From positions 1 through 40,081 of the forward strand of contig CAIQNH010000104.1 of NCBI GenBank assembly GCA_903873135.1: 40,081 bases of DNA. The letters run 5' to 3'. This document shows positions 23,505-31,879 of this stretch, piece after piece. The notes under the pieces are model-generated. The model had not been told where the DNA came from, searched no databases, and was given only the letters and a program-made list of their open reading frames with translations. The stretch is from an uncultured Actinomycetes bacterium. Its GTDB lineage: Bacteria > Actinomycetota > Acidimicrobiia > Acidimicrobiales > Microtrichaceae. Positions within the stretch are counted from its first letter, which is position 1. Each line of letters begins with the position of its first letter. Both the position numbers and the translations under genes were made by a program.

Positions 23505-23582
23505 ATCCGCTGCAGGCCCGCCGGGATCGAGGCGCGCCGGCACCGGATGCGGGTGATCGGTGGTCCAGCCCGAGGTGGAGCC

Positions 23583-24110
23583 TCAGGCGATCGGCGTGAC
23601 CGACGCGAGCCGCCGGGGCGGACTCGACGACGAGGCCGGCTGGGCCTGGTGCGTCGCCGGGGAGGCGAGCCGGCCGTGAGGGACCGGAGTCGTCCCCGCG
23701 CCTCGCTCCCGACGGTGCGCGGCGACGGCTCGGCGGAGGTGGGCGTGGCTGGCCGATCCGGGCGCCAGTGCGTCGTGGGCGCGGAGCCAGGCGAGGTAGG
23801 TCGTGAGGGTGGACAGCACCCGGTCCGGTGCGGGGAACCGGACACCGCGGCTCCGGCACCACTCCGTCACGCCGGACCAGAGCAGGTCGTCCACACGGTC
23901 GGCCGTCCAGGCCGGTTCGCCCGCGCTGGCTGCAGTGGACCCGGTGGCGGAGGTCAGGCCGACGACGACGGCGAGCGCGTCACGGTCGACAGGGTGGTGG
24001 TGCTCGAGCGCCCAGGCCGCCACGGCGGACCTCCGGGCCCGCAGCGCCGGTGGGGCCGGGACGGCGTGGGCCCGGCGGGAACGGAGGGGGGAGGGGGAGT
24101 GCTGGTCCAT
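23583..24110 (-). CDS. Unrecognised protein, 175 residues
   Basis: Not recognised. After an Arg-rich start (SPSPLRSRRAHAV) come two helical stretches: RARRSAVAAWALEHHHPVDRDALAVVVG and WTADRVDDLLWSGVTEWCRSRGVRFP, then VLSTLTTYLAWLRAHDAL. The C-terminal 40 residues are disordered. There is no signal peptide or membrane segment, so it is probably cytoplasmic. The start ATG 24110 sits 6 bases after CAGAGT, a -10-like hexamer, and lacks a clear Shine-Dalgarno sequence. The upstream TGTCACACCC element might place it under damage or stress control, but this is only a guess. Confidence 0.55.
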   Translation of the reverse strand: MDQHSPSPLRSRRAHAVPAPPALRARRSAVAAWALEHHHPVDRDALAVVVGLTSATGSTAASAGEPAWTADRVDDLLWSGVTEWCRSRGVRFPAPDRVLSTLTTYLAWLRAHDALAPGSASHAHLRRAVAAHRRERGAGTTPVPHGRLASPATHQAQPASSSSPPRRLASVTPIA

Positions 24111-24116
24111 GTCCCC

Positions 24117-24139
24117 ACTCTGACGGGTGGGTGTGACAG
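24117..24139 (-). promoter_or_regulatory. CTGTCACAC-N8-CAGAGT promoter
   Basis: On the minus strand CTGTCACAC (24131-24139) is followed by 8 bases and CAGAGT (24117-24122), then 6 bases and the ATG at 24110. The spacing equals that of the PafBC/RecA-NDp promoter (TTGTCRGTG-N8-TAnnnT), though only the TGTCA part agrees. Confidence 0.4.
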
Positions 24140-24181
24140 CGAAGCGAACACCCGTTCGTCCCGGTGTCGGGTGCGGTCGCC

Positions 24182-25051
24182 TCAGGGGCTGACGGGCGCT
24201 GCGTCCAGGTAGTCGTCGAGCAGTGCCGGTCGGAGGCCGGCCGCCTCGATGCGGTCCACGAGGGTCTCGAGGTCCTGGGACAGGTGGTCGTTGAAGTGCA
24301 GCAGGATGATCTCGCCCGCTCGCAGCGGGCCCTCCTGCAGCTCCAGCTGGCCGTCGTTGTAGGTGGCGGACCACCACAGCACGGCCTTGAGCCCGCAGCT
24401 CTGCGCAGCGAGGAGCGTGTTGGTGTCGTAGTTCCCGTACGGCGGTCGGAAGTACCGGGGTCGGACGCCGTAGTCCCGTTCGTAGGAGTCGACCGGTTGG
24501 CAGACCTCCTTCGTCTGGAACTCGAGCGGCTTGCCCCGGAGGCTGGTGTGCGTGATCGAGTGCGCCTGGACGGTCGCGCCGAGGTCCTGCAGCTGGCGGA
24601 AGTAGTCGACGCCGTCGCCGCTCGTGTAGCGCTCGGTGAGGAACATGGTGATGGGGACGCCGGTCCTGCGCACGTGGTCGACGAGCTCCGGTCGTTGGAT
24701 GCCCCCGTCGTCGACCGTGATGAACACGACCGGGTCGAACGTCCCGATGCGGAACACGACCGGGACCGGCCGACCCTTGGCCTCGAGTGCTCCGACGGTG
24801 ATGGACGGCTCCGGGACGGTCGTCGTGGTCGGAACCGTCGTCTCGGTCGTCGTGCTCCGCTCGCCGGACGGGGTGGCGACGTCGGCCAGCGTCGTGGTGT
24901 CGCCGTTCCCGTCGAGCAGTCGCCAACCGGCAAGCCCGAGCGCCAGGACGGCGATCGCGGTCACCACCGGGACGGCCACACGCCGCCGCGACCGGCGGGG
25001 AGGCCTCCGGTGGCGACGCACCACCACCGGAGACTCGTGGATGCTCGTCAC
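24182..25051 (-). CDS. Polysaccharide deacetylase (NodB domain), membrane-anchored
   Basis: 289 residues. An Arg-rich cytosolic start and a single signal-anchor helix (AVPVVTAIAVLALGLAGWRL) are followed by a Thr/Pro linker and a NodB-type carbohydrate esterase family 4 domain: FITVDDGG (metal/catalytic Asp-Asp), AHSITHTSL (HSXXH zinc site), RPPYGNYD (motif 3), and IILLHFNDH near the end. It removes N- or O-acetyl groups from an envelope polymer such as peptidoglycan. GTG 25051 follows the TAGCGT element by 6 bases. Confidence 0.88.
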   Translation of the reverse strand: MTSIHESPVVVRRHRRPPRRSRRRVAVPVVTAIAVLALGLAGWRLLDGNGDTTTLADVATPSGERSTTTETTVPTTTTVPEPSITVGALEAKGRPVPVVFRIGTFDPVVFITVDDGGIQRPELVDHVRRTGVPITMFLTERYTSGDGVDYFRQLQDLGATVQAHSITHTSLRGKPLEFQTKEVCQPVDSYERDYGVRPRYFRPPYGNYDTNTLLAAQSCGLKAVLWWSATYNDGQLELQEGPLRAGEIILLHFNDHLSQDLETLVDRIEAAGLRPALLDDYLDAAPVSP

Positions 25052-25057
25052 CCGGCC

Positions 25058-25063
25058 ACGCTA
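25058..25063 (-). promoter_or_regulatory. Leaderless -10 element of the deacetylase gene
   Basis: TAGCGT on the minus strand ends 6 bases before the GTG at 25051. Confidence 0.5.
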
Positions 25064-25102
25064 CCGGGAGACGCCCCTGGTCGGGTGGAGCCCCTCGGGG
25101 TG

Positions 25103-26839
25103 TCAGCCGGTGAAGGCGAGGGCGGCGCTGCTGGAGCCACCCAGACCGGACGGCGGGCCCGTGTTGTCACCCAGGACCTCCTCGGGCGGCTCGCCGGCGA
25201 CGATCACGTCGACGATGGCCTGGGTGCAGATGCCGGTGGGCGTCTCGCCGCTGGTCTCGACGCTCGTGCTGGGGGCCGAGGAGAACAGGTCGCTCAGCAG
25301 CTTGGTGGCCGCCGTGGCGAACTCCGGCTTCTGGATCTCGAGCTTGACCTGCTCGAGCTTCTTGTCGAAGGCCAGCGAGATGTTGCCGGCGCCGAGCGCA
25401 GCGTCGACCTCGACCTGCAGTGCGTCGATCTGGGCCTGGATCTGCTCCGGGGTGGGAGCGGGTCCACCACCGCCGCCGCCCTCGCCCTCGTCCTCGCCGC
25501 CGAGGGATCCGGCCAGCGCGAGCGCCTTGGTCTTCAGCTCCTGCGGGAAGATCGAGAACCACGTGCCGCCCTTGATCTTCTGGGCGTCGGTCAGCTCCTT
25601 CTCGGCGAGCGCTCCCACGAACTCGACCCGGTAGCGGTCCTTGCCGGGCGGGTCGTTGGCGGCGTCACGGGTGACCACGACGTTGCCCGGCCCGATGCCC
25701 GGGGTGAGCTCGAGGGCGGCCTGGATCTCACCGGCCGAGGGCATCTCGTGCGGGGCGAAGATGAACTGGTTCGCCTGCAGCTCCCACGGCGACGGGTCCT
25801 GCGGCGGGTTGGTCGCCGGCGGGAGGGCCGGGAACGGGATCGCCGGCGGCATCAGCGACACGACCGGCGACTCGGAGGCACCGAACTTCAGGGTGAATCC
25901 CACGCCCTTCTTGACGATGTTGCTCGTGGCGTCCACGTCGATGATCTGGACCTCGTTCTGGCCGGGCAACGATCCGGAGCACACCTCGCACGTGATCGAC
26001 GTGGTGGTCCCCGGTCCGCCGGAGGTCACCTCGAGCTTCCCGCCGACGATCGCACCGGGGCCCTCGAGCACCTTGAACGAGGACGGGTCGACCTCACGCA
26101 GCACCCCCTCGTCGTCCTTGGTGGCCTTGGTGAACTGGCCGAGGATGTCGACCGTGACCTTCTCGTTGGGCTGGGCGTTGACCTCGATCGGCTGGGCGAT
26201 GTCGGGCGAGCCGGGGATCTTCACCGTCGAGGTGAAGGCCGTGCCCGGCACGGAGCACTTCACGTTGACGGTCTGCACGCCTGCGACGACCACCTTGATG
26301 GTGAACGAGGTCTCCACGACCGTCACCTTGATGACGCCACCCTTGCCGATCCCGGTGAAGGCACCGTCGAAGGGTCCGTAGGCGACCGTCGCCGGCTGAC
26401 CGGCCGTGATCGGCAGGTCCTGGGGTGGCAGTTCGGGGCTGACGAGCGACTTGGTCTCGGTCGGGCCGCTCACCGCCAGGGCGAACTTGAGGTTGCTGAC
26501 GTTGACCGAGGAGATGCTCGCCGGGATCCCGGCAGTGGTGTTGCCGTCCAGCGTCACGGAGAAGCCGTACTTGATCGGCACGTCCGCCTGCTCGGGCTGG
26601 AGGGTCGTGGGGGCGTCCACGGTGACGTTGATCGGCAGCGCGATCTGACCCGACGGGTCGAGCACGCTGACCAGCGGCTTGGACAGGTCGTCGGCGGCCA
26701 CGCAGGTGGCGCCCAGGGTCTTGGTCACCGGAGCGGCGCTCGACGACGGCGCCGCCACCACCAGCACCGCACCGAGCAGCGCAGCCGCCGCCACGGCACG
26801 CACCGAGTTGCTCCGAATCGTCCGGGAGAACACGTTCAT
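25103..26839 (-). CDS. Large secreted protein ending in LAFTG
   Basis: 578 residues. Sec signal peptide (MNVFSRTIRSNSVR, hydrophobic AVAAAALLGAVLVVAA, cleavage after SSA near residue 35). The mature protein is acidic and beta-rich, with two repeated-looking cysteine-containing modules (GATCVAADDL, TVNVKCSVPG, ITCEVCSG). A Gly/Glu-rich linker (GGEDEGEGGGGGG) and a helical segment (PTPEQIQAQIDALQVEVDAAL) come late. It ends SSSAALAFTG-stop: LAxTG looks like a class E sortase signal but lacks the membrane helix and basic tail that should follow. It is probably a cell-surface or secreted structural protein. A GGAGAGG site precedes the ATG. Confidence 0.8.
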   Translation of the reverse strand: MNVFSRTIRSNSVRAVAAAALLGAVLVVAAPSSSAAPVTKTLGATCVAADDLSKPLVSVLDPSGQIALPINVTVDAPTTLQPEQADVPIKYGFSVTLDGNTTAGIPASISSVNVSNLKFALAVSGPTETKSLVSPELPPQDLPITAGQPATVAYGPFDGAFTGIGKGGVIKVTVVETSFTIKVVVAGVQTVNVKCSVPGTAFTSTVKIPGSPDIAQPIEVNAQPNEKVTVDILGQFTKATKDDEGVLREVDPSSFKVLEGPGAIVGGKLEVTSGGPGTTTSITCEVCSGSLPGQNEVQIIDVDATSNIVKKGVGFTLKFGASESPVVSLMPPAIPFPALPPATNPPQDPSPWELQANQFIFAPHEMPSAGEIQAALELTPGIGPGNVVVTRDAANDPPGKDRYRVEFVGALAEKELTDAQKIKGGTWFSIFPQELKTKALALAGSLGGEDEGEGGGGGGPAPTPEQIQAQIDALQVEVDAALGAGNISLAFDKKLEQVKLEIQKPEFATAATKLLSDLFSSAPSTSVETSGETPTGICTQAIVDVIVAGEPPEEVLGDNTGPPSGLGGSSSAALAFTG

Positions 26840-26901
26840 CTACCTCTCCACCCCGCTCGTGGGGACCCCCTGTCGGAGGTTCCGCCCCGCCTGTGGGGGA
26901 G

Positions 26902-26932
26902 ATGGTAGGTGGTCGCTCTCGTCGGTGTCCAA
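26902..26932 (-). promoter_or_regulatory. Promoter of the secreted-protein gene
   Basis: On the minus strand TACCAT (26902-26907) is a good -10; TTGGAC or GGACAC 17-19 bases further upstream could be the -35. It gives a leader of about 57 bases containing a CCCC...GGGG hairpin. Confidence 0.4.
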
Positions 26933-26964
26933 GGATCGGGTACATCTGCCCGCCGGGGCGGCGG

Positions 26965-26970
26965 TACCGT
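26965..26970 (+). promoter_or_regulatory. Leaderless -10 element of the AKR operon
   Basis: TACCGT ends 7 bases before the GTG at 26978. Confidence 0.5.
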
Positions 26971-26977
26971 CGGCGCC

Positions 26978-27889
26978 GTGCGGCACACCCCTGACCCCGG
27001 CCCCCGGCGCCTCGGCAGCAGCGACGTCGCCGTCGGACCGATCGCCTACGGCTGCTGGCGCTTCGCCGGGACCGGGGTGGAGGCCGCCACGGCGAAGATC
27101 GGCACGGCCCTCGACTGCGGGATGACGCTCGTCGACACCGCCGACATCTACGGCTTCGACGGCTCCGGGGGGTTCGGCGACGCCGAGGTGCTCCTCGGCA
27201 GGGTCCTGGCGGGCTCGCCCGACCTCCGGGACCGGATGGTGCTGGCCACCAAGGGCGGGATCCGTCCGGGGGTCCCCTACGACCAGAGCGGCGACTACCT
27301 GACCACCGCCTGCGAGGACTCGCTCCGTCGTCTCGGCGTGGAGCACGTCGATCTGTACCAGGTGCACCGACCGGACGTCCTCACCCACCCCGAGGAGCTG
27401 GCCGGGACGCTCCGCTCGCTGGTGGACCGGGGGCTGACCCGACTGGTCGGAGTGTCCAACTTCACGCCCTCGCACACTCGATCGCTCCGGGCCCACCTGG
27501 GGGACGCGCTCGTCACGACGCAGCCGGAGTGGAGCGCGCTCTGTCTGGACCCACTCGACGACGGCACGCTCGACCTGTGCACCGAGACGGGGGTGACTCC
27601 GCTCGCCTGGTCCCCCCTCGCCGGCGGTCGGCTGGTGTCGGCGACACCGGGCGACGAACGGGTCGCCCGCGTGGTCGAGGTGCTCGACGACCTGGCAGCG
27701 GTGCACGGTGTGGACCGTGCGACCGTGGCGCTCGCCTGGACGTCGACCCACCCGGCCGGCGCGGTGCCGATCGTCGGGACCCAGCGGGTCGACCGCATCG
27801 TCTCGCTCGCCGCTGCGGCGCAGGTGCGCCTCGACCGGACCGAGTGGTACCGGGTGCTCGCCGCGTCGCGAGGTGTCCCGCTGCCGTGA
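26978..27889 (+). CDS. Aldo/keto reductase
   Basis: 303 residues, a TIM-barrel NADPH oxidoreductase. The catalytic tetrad can be read: Asp in DTADIYGF, Tyr in the same motif, Lys in LATKGGIRP, His in YQVHRPDVL. VGVSNFTPSHTRSL is the usual strand-6 motif and AVPIVGTQRVDRI the cofactor-binding end. It resembles the YdhF/Tas-like AKR11/AKR12 branch. The substrate is unknown. The GTG at 26978 is set by the TACCGT element. Its stop overlaps the start of the next gene (GTGA), so the two enzymes are made together. Confidence 0.9.
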   Translation: MRHTPDPGPRRLGSSDVAVGPIAYGCWRFAGTGVEAATAKIGTALDCGMTLVDTADIYGFDGSGGFGDAEVLLGRVLAGSPDLRDRMVLATKGGIRPGVPYDQSGDYLTTACEDSLRRLGVEHVDLYQVHRPDVLTHPEELAGTLRSLVDRGLTRLVGVSNFTPSHTRSLRAHLGDALVTTQPEWSALCLDPLDDGTLDLCTETGVTPLAWSPLAGGRLVSATPGDERVARVVEVLDDLAAVHGVDRATVALAWTSTHPAGAVPIVGTQRVDRIVSLAAAAQVRLDRTEWYRVLAASRGVPLP

Positions 27890-28986
27890 CCGACCCACCG
27901 ACCGGGACGAGGCCACCGCTCGAGGTGGCGTGGTTCGCAGCGCTCTGCGACGACGACTACGAGTTCCTGGGGGTACCCGACCCCGATCTGGCGTCGAGCT
28001 TCGAGCACTGCGGTGAGATCACCCGGGCAGCGGATCGCCTCGGGTTCGACAACATCCTGCTGCCGTCGGGCTACACCCTGGGGATCGACAGCGTGGCCTT
28101 CGCTGCCGGTATCGCCCCGCAGGTGCGGGACATCGATCTGCTGCTCGCCGTGCGGTGCGCCGAGATGTGGCCCCCGCAGCTGGCCCGGCAACTGGCGACG
28201 ATCGACCGGATGCTGGGCCCCTCGACACGTCACCCGGAACGGAGCCGGCTCTGCGTCAACATCATCTCCTCCGACCTGCCCGGCGCGCCGCTCGACAGCG
28301 CACCCCGCTACCGCCGGACCGTCGAGGTGGCCACCATCGTCCGGGAGCTGCTGTCGGGCCGACCGGTCGAGCACCACGGCGAGTTCTACGACCTCGAGGT
28401 GGAGCCGCCTCGGGTCAGGACCTCGGACGGGACCTGCCCACCCTTCTACTTCGGCGGTCTCTCGGAGGCGGCCCGCGACGCCGCAGCGCAGATCGCCGAC
28501 GTCTACCTGACGTGGCCCGACACCGTCGCGGCGACTGCGGAGGTCGTGGCGGACCTGCGGCGTCGTGCCGCTGCGGTGGGGCGGGAGCTCCGGTTCGGGT
28601 TCCGGTGCCACGTGATCGTGCGGGACACGGAGTCCGAGGCCCGCGCCGCGGCCGAGCGGCTCGTCTCCCGGCTGGACCCGGCGCTCGGTGAGCAGATCCG
28701 CCAGCGGTCCCTCGACACGGGTTCCGCCGGCGTGGCCCGTCAGGTCGAGCTGCGCGAGGCCGCCGGTGAGGACGGGTTCGTCGAGGACCACCTGTGGACC
28801 GGGATCGGTCGGGCCCGGAGCGGGGCCGGCGCCGCCATCGTCGGCGACCCGGACCAGGTCGTCGACACCATTCGGAGGTACCGGGAGGTGGGCGTGGACT
28901 GCTTCATCCTCTCGGGCTACCCCCACCTGGGGGAGTGCGAGCGCGTCGCCCGCACCGTGCTCCCCGCGCTGCGCGACGCCAGCTGA
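27886..28986 (+). CDS. SsuD-like FMN-dependent monooxygenase (LLM class)
   Basis: 366 residues, luciferase-like fold close to alkanesulfonate monooxygenase SsuD: LEVAWFAALCDDDYEF, RLGFDNILLPSGYTLG, RDIDLLLAVRCAEMWPPQLARQLATIDRM, YFGGLSEAARDAAA, and the C-terminal DCFILSGYPHLGECERVARTVLPAL, a family hallmark. SsuD releases sulfite from alkanesulfonates with FMNH2 and O2. No ssuE or transporter is beside it, so the substrate may differ. Translationally coupled to the aldo/keto reductase, which may reduce the aldehyde it makes; this is inference. Confidence 0.87.
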   Translation: MTDPPTGTRPPLEVAWFAALCDDDYEFLGVPDPDLASSFEHCGEITRAADRLGFDNILLPSGYTLGIDSVAFAAGIAPQVRDIDLLLAVRCAEMWPPQLARQLATIDRMLGPSTRHPERSRLCVNIISSDLPGAPLDSAPRYRRTVEVATIVRELLSGRPVEHHGEFYDLEVEPPRVRTSDGTCPPFYFGGLSEAARDAAAQIADVYLTWPDTVAATAEVVADLRRRAAAVGRELRFGFRCHVIVRDTESEARAAAERLVSRLDPALGEQIRQRSLDTGSAGVARQVELREAAGEDGFVEDHLWTGIGRARSGAGAAIVGDPDQVVDTIRRYREVGVDCFILSGYPHLGECERVARTVLPALRDAS

Positions 28987-29017
28987 GCCGTCCCGGGTGT
29001 GGACCCGGTCCGCCGGG

Positions 29018-29023
29018 TACCCT
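29018..29023 (+). promoter_or_regulatory. Leaderless -10 element of the GAF gene
   Basis: TACCCT ends 7 bases before the GTG at 29031. Confidence 0.5.
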
Positions 29024-29030
29024 CGCCGTC

Positions 29031-30416
29031 GTGTTGGTCGCGCTGGCCGCTGGGGCGCTGGTGCTCTCGACGGTGGCCCTGGTGGTCACCCTCTGGCCCC
29101 GCGCCCGGACGGCGGACGGCTCGCCGTCCGCCGCGTCCGGGACGTCGCCCGACCCGCTGCCGCCGAGCGACGTCCGGCCGGGGCTCGTCACGTCGGTCGA
29201 CACCGCCGGTGCGGTCCGGCGGCTCGCCGTCGCCGACGCCGCCGCTCGGATCCGTGACGCCGAGGAGCTGGCCACGCTCGCCTCCCGGGCGGTGGCCGCG
29301 GTCGCTCCACGGGCCACGACGGAGGTTCGACTCGACGGGGCGCCGGTCGCGGTCGACCGGTCGCCGGCCCCCGGGCAGTCCCCGGCGTCGGGCGGCGACC
29401 GTTGCCCCGTCCCCGACGTCGGCTCGTGCCCGGCGGTCCGACACGCGACCGTGGTGGTGTGCGCCGACTCGGCCGGGCTCGACGCCTGTCCGTGGCTCGC
29501 CGTCCGGCCGGGTGCCCCGGTGGCGGCGACGTGCGCGCCCGTCGCCACCGCAGGCCGGGGGGTGGGGTTCCTGCACGTGGTCGAGGCGAGCCCTGCCGTT
29601 CCCGGAGGCGCCGCGGTGGTGGGCCCGGAGGTCGTCGCCGAGGTGAGCTGGCTCGCGGCGCACCTCGGGTCCCGTCTCGAGTCGCTCGATCCTGGTCAGG
29701 AGTCGGTCACGGAGCCGCCGCCGTCACCCCCGGAGCCGGTCGACGGGTCGAGCGGGGCGTCGGCGGCACCGGACTCGCCGGTGGTCCTCGACCTGACGGT
29801 GCCGGCGCCAGGTGGCGTCCCGGAACCCGCGGATCCCCGATCGCCGGCTCCGGTGCTCGGGGATCGGGTGGTCGAGGTTCCGGTGGCAGCGGACCCGGCA
29901 CACCCGCACGGCGCCACCGGCTGGTCGGACCCGGCGGCGTTCCACGAGGAGGTCGCTGCGGTCCTGGCCGCCGGGACGGCCTTCGTCCTGGTGCTGGCGG
30001 GCGTCGACGACCACGACGTCCTGCTGGCCACCCGGGGGCGACCGGTCGCCGAGTCGGCCGTGGCGGCGCTGGGCGTCGAGCTCGTCGCCGACCCGGATCC
30101 GCTCGGGACGGCGACGTTGCTCGCCTGTTCCCGGCTCGACGAGTCCACCGTCGCGGTGGCCTGGTCCGGACTCACCCTCGGGCGTTCCGTCGAGCTGATC
30201 GAGGTGGTGCGCAGCGAGCTCCTCGATGCCGAGCTGGCGGGTTCGGCACCGGCGTGCCGGCGCTCCTACGGACTGACCCACTCGTCGATCAGCTCGGAGC
30301 CCGCAGCGCTGGTGGCCGCAGCGCGGGCGGGACTGGAGCGCGCCCGTGCGCTCGGGGGCGACCAGATCGTCTACGCCGACCTGACCCTGCTCGACGGACC
30401 CCCCGCTCCGGGGTGA
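29031..30416 (+). CDS. Membrane-anchored GAF protein with degenerate GGDEF domain
   Basis: 461 residues. One N-terminal helix (ALAAGALVLSTVALVVTLW) anchors the protein. Next comes a GAF-type domain with spaced cysteines (RCPVPDVGSCPAVRHATVVVC, DACPWLAVRPGAPVAATCAPV, GVGFLHVVEA), as in actinobacterial GAF-diguanylate cyclases. A Pro-rich linker leads to a C-terminal domain of GGDEF shape: FVLVLAGVDDHDVLLATRG, then RLDESTVAVAW where GGDEF should stand, and YADLTLL at the end. Without GG(D/E)EF it should not make c-di-GMP; it may bind a nucleotide or act as a sensor partner. A small CCCCG/CGGGG hairpin overlaps its stop. Confidence 0.75.
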   Translation: MLVALAAGALVLSTVALVVTLWPRARTADGSPSAASGTSPDPLPPSDVRPGLVTSVDTAGAVRRLAVADAAARIRDAEELATLASRAVAAVAPRATTEVRLDGAPVAVDRSPAPGQSPASGGDRCPVPDVGSCPAVRHATVVVCADSAGLDACPWLAVRPGAPVAATCAPVATAGRGVGFLHVVEASPAVPGGAAVVGPEVVAEVSWLAAHLGSRLESLDPGQESVTEPPPSPPEPVDGSSGASAAPDSPVVLDLTVPAPGGVPEPADPRSPAPVLGDRVVEVPVAADPAHPHGATGWSDPAAFHEEVAAVLAAGTAFVLVLAGVDDHDVLLATRGRPVAESAVAALGVELVADPDPLGTATLLACSRLDESTVAVAWSGLTLGRSVELIEVVRSELLDAELAGSAPACRRSYGLTHSSISSEPAALVAAARAGLERARALGGDQIVYADLTLLDGPPAPG

Positions 30417-30438
30417 CGGCCCGGTCGGTGTCGAGCGG

Positions 30439-31827
30439 TCAGCGGCCGGTCGTCGACCAGTGCCACGGCTCCGACGGCAGGTTGAAGAAGCCGAAGCGGG
30501 AGGCGTTGCCTGCGAGCCAGCGGTAGCAGGCCGTGGATCGGGTGCTGCAGTTCCGGAAGTCCACAGCGAGGCCGCGCTCGTGCATGGAGCTGCCGGGTCG
30601 GGCCGTGGGTGGGCTGCACGACGACGGCGACGCCTGGTAGATCGCGTAGGCGCTCGAGCCGCAGTGCTGGCGGCGCAGCTCGATCTGACGGGCCGAGTCG
30701 CGGTACCCACTGCCGCTGAGCGGCACGCCGGCGCTCGCAGCGGCGCCGAGCAGCGCCGACAGGTTGGACGCGACGCTCTGGTGGATGCGGATCCCGCCGA
30801 CCTCCACGATCTCGCCGCTGCCCGTCACCGCCGGCGGCGTGACGCTGGCGGCGGGCGCAGTGGCGCCGCTGGTGTCCCCCGACCCGGAGGCGGCGTTGCC
30901 GGAGCCGAGGGACTCGAGCCCCTGGGCCGCCCGGGCCTGCTCCCGGGCCGCGTCGGCCTCGCGCTGGGCGGCGATGCTCCGGGCCAGCTCGGTCTCCCGG
31001 GCGGTGATGGTGGCGGCCAGTTCGGCGTCGACGGCGGCGAGCGACTGCGCCTCGGCGAGGGCGGCCTCGACCCGGGCCTCCACCTGGTCGGTGTAGGCCT
31101 GCTGCTGGTCCTGGGCGGCGCCGAGCTCGGCGAGGCGCTCGGCGACCACCTGTCGCTGCTCCCGCGCCCGCTCGGCCGCCTCGATGGCGGCGAGCCGCTG
31201 GAACTCGAGGTCGTCCTGCACGGTCCGGTAGTCCTCGATGAGGTCCTGGCGCTCGCCGGCGCGGACCTCGAGCAGCGCCCGCATCTGGACGGCCTCGTTG
31301 GCGGAGCCGGCTCCGGCTGTCTGGACCACCCGACTGTTCGTCGAGCCGCCCGCCGAGATGTACGCGTCGACGGCGACGTCACGCAGGTCGTCGTGGATGA
31401 GGTCGAGCTCGCGCTGGGCCTCGGCCTGCGCGGCCTCGGCCTGCGCCTGCTCGTTCTCGGCCTGCGCCACGGCCCGCTCGGCCTCCTCGACCCGGTCCCG
31501 CTGGGCGTTCACCTGGGCGTTGAGTGCTGCGAGGGCCGACTGCGCCTCGGCGGCCGAGGACTGGAGCGCGTCGACCTCGGCGGCCTGGGATGCCTGCTGC
31601 GCCTGCACCTGGTTGCGCTTGGCTCGCAGGTCCTCGAGGGAGCCACCGCCGTCCTGACCCTGGGCGGGCGAGGAGACGGCGAGCAGTCCGAGCGCTGCCA
31701 CGGCGATGGCGGCCACGGCCCGGCGCAGCGACGAACCGTTGCGGTCCGACGCGGCGAGAGTCGTCGCGCGCGAGCGTCGGCTCGTGCGCCCGGCTCGGTG
31801 GAGGGTGCTCTCGTGCGACGGTTCCAT
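30439..31827 (-). CDS. Coiled-coil M15 (VanY-type) D,D-carboxypeptidase, secreted
   Basis: 462 residues. A long basic N-region and signal peptide (AVAAIAVAALGLLAVSSPAQGQ) are followed by a coiled coil of about 250 residues, rich in Ala, Gln and Glu, similar in plan to the CwlO/PcsB group of regulated hydrolases. The C-terminal 130 residues are a peptidase M15 domain: GYRDSARQIELRRQHCG, then SMHERGLAVDF (zinc His and Asp) and the end EPWHWS (catalytic Glu and zinc His). It trims peptidoglycan stem peptides; the coiled coil probably ties it to the FtsEX-type divisome, by analogy. ATG 31827 follows AGGGA. Confidence 0.87.
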   Translation of the reverse strand: MEPSHESTLHRAGRTSRRSRATTLAASDRNGSSLRRAVAAIAVAALGLLAVSSPAQGQDGGGSLEDLRAKRNQVQAQQASQAAEVDALQSSAAEAQSALAALNAQVNAQRDRVEEAERAVAQAENEQAQAEAAQAEAQRELDLIHDDLRDVAVDAYISAGGSTNSRVVQTAGAGSANEAVQMRALLEVRAGERQDLIEDYRTVQDDLEFQRLAAIEAAERAREQRQVVAERLAELGAAQDQQQAYTDQVEARVEAALAEAQSLAAVDAELAATITARETELARSIAAQREADAAREQARAAQGLESLGSGNAASGSGDTSGATAPAASVTPPAVTGSGEIVEVGGIRIHQSVASNLSALLGAAASAGVPLSGSGYRDSARQIELRRQHCGSSAYAIYQASPSSCSPPTARPGSSMHERGLAVDFRNCSTRSTACYRWLAGNASRFGFFNLPSEPWHWSTTGR

Positions 31828-31861
31828 GACGGTGTTCCCTAGGAGTTGACGAACAGCGCGC

Positions 31862-31876
31862 GTTTCGTAACGAAAC
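31862..31876. promoter_or_regulatory. Palindrome GTTTCGT-T-ACGAAAC in the M15 peptidase leader
   Basis: Perfect 7-bp arms with one central base, in an A/T-rich patch unlike its surroundings. It sits 3 bases downstream of the -10 hexamer, so it covers the transcription start: a likely operator. Confidence 0.6.
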
Positions 31877-31879
31877 AGA

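Noticed and set aside
21117-23543. An 808-codon frame extending the ipdE1-like gene upstream
   Set aside because: The part before 22358 is antisense to the esterase and has no features; the TACGTT element and the operator place the start at 22358.
24164-26908. 914-codon open frame on the plus strand
   Set aside because: It lies opposite the polysaccharide deacetylase and the secreted protein, both with clear motifs and signal peptides. Its translation is Arg/Gly/Leu/Asp-rich without domains, as expected for antisense frames at about 70% GC.
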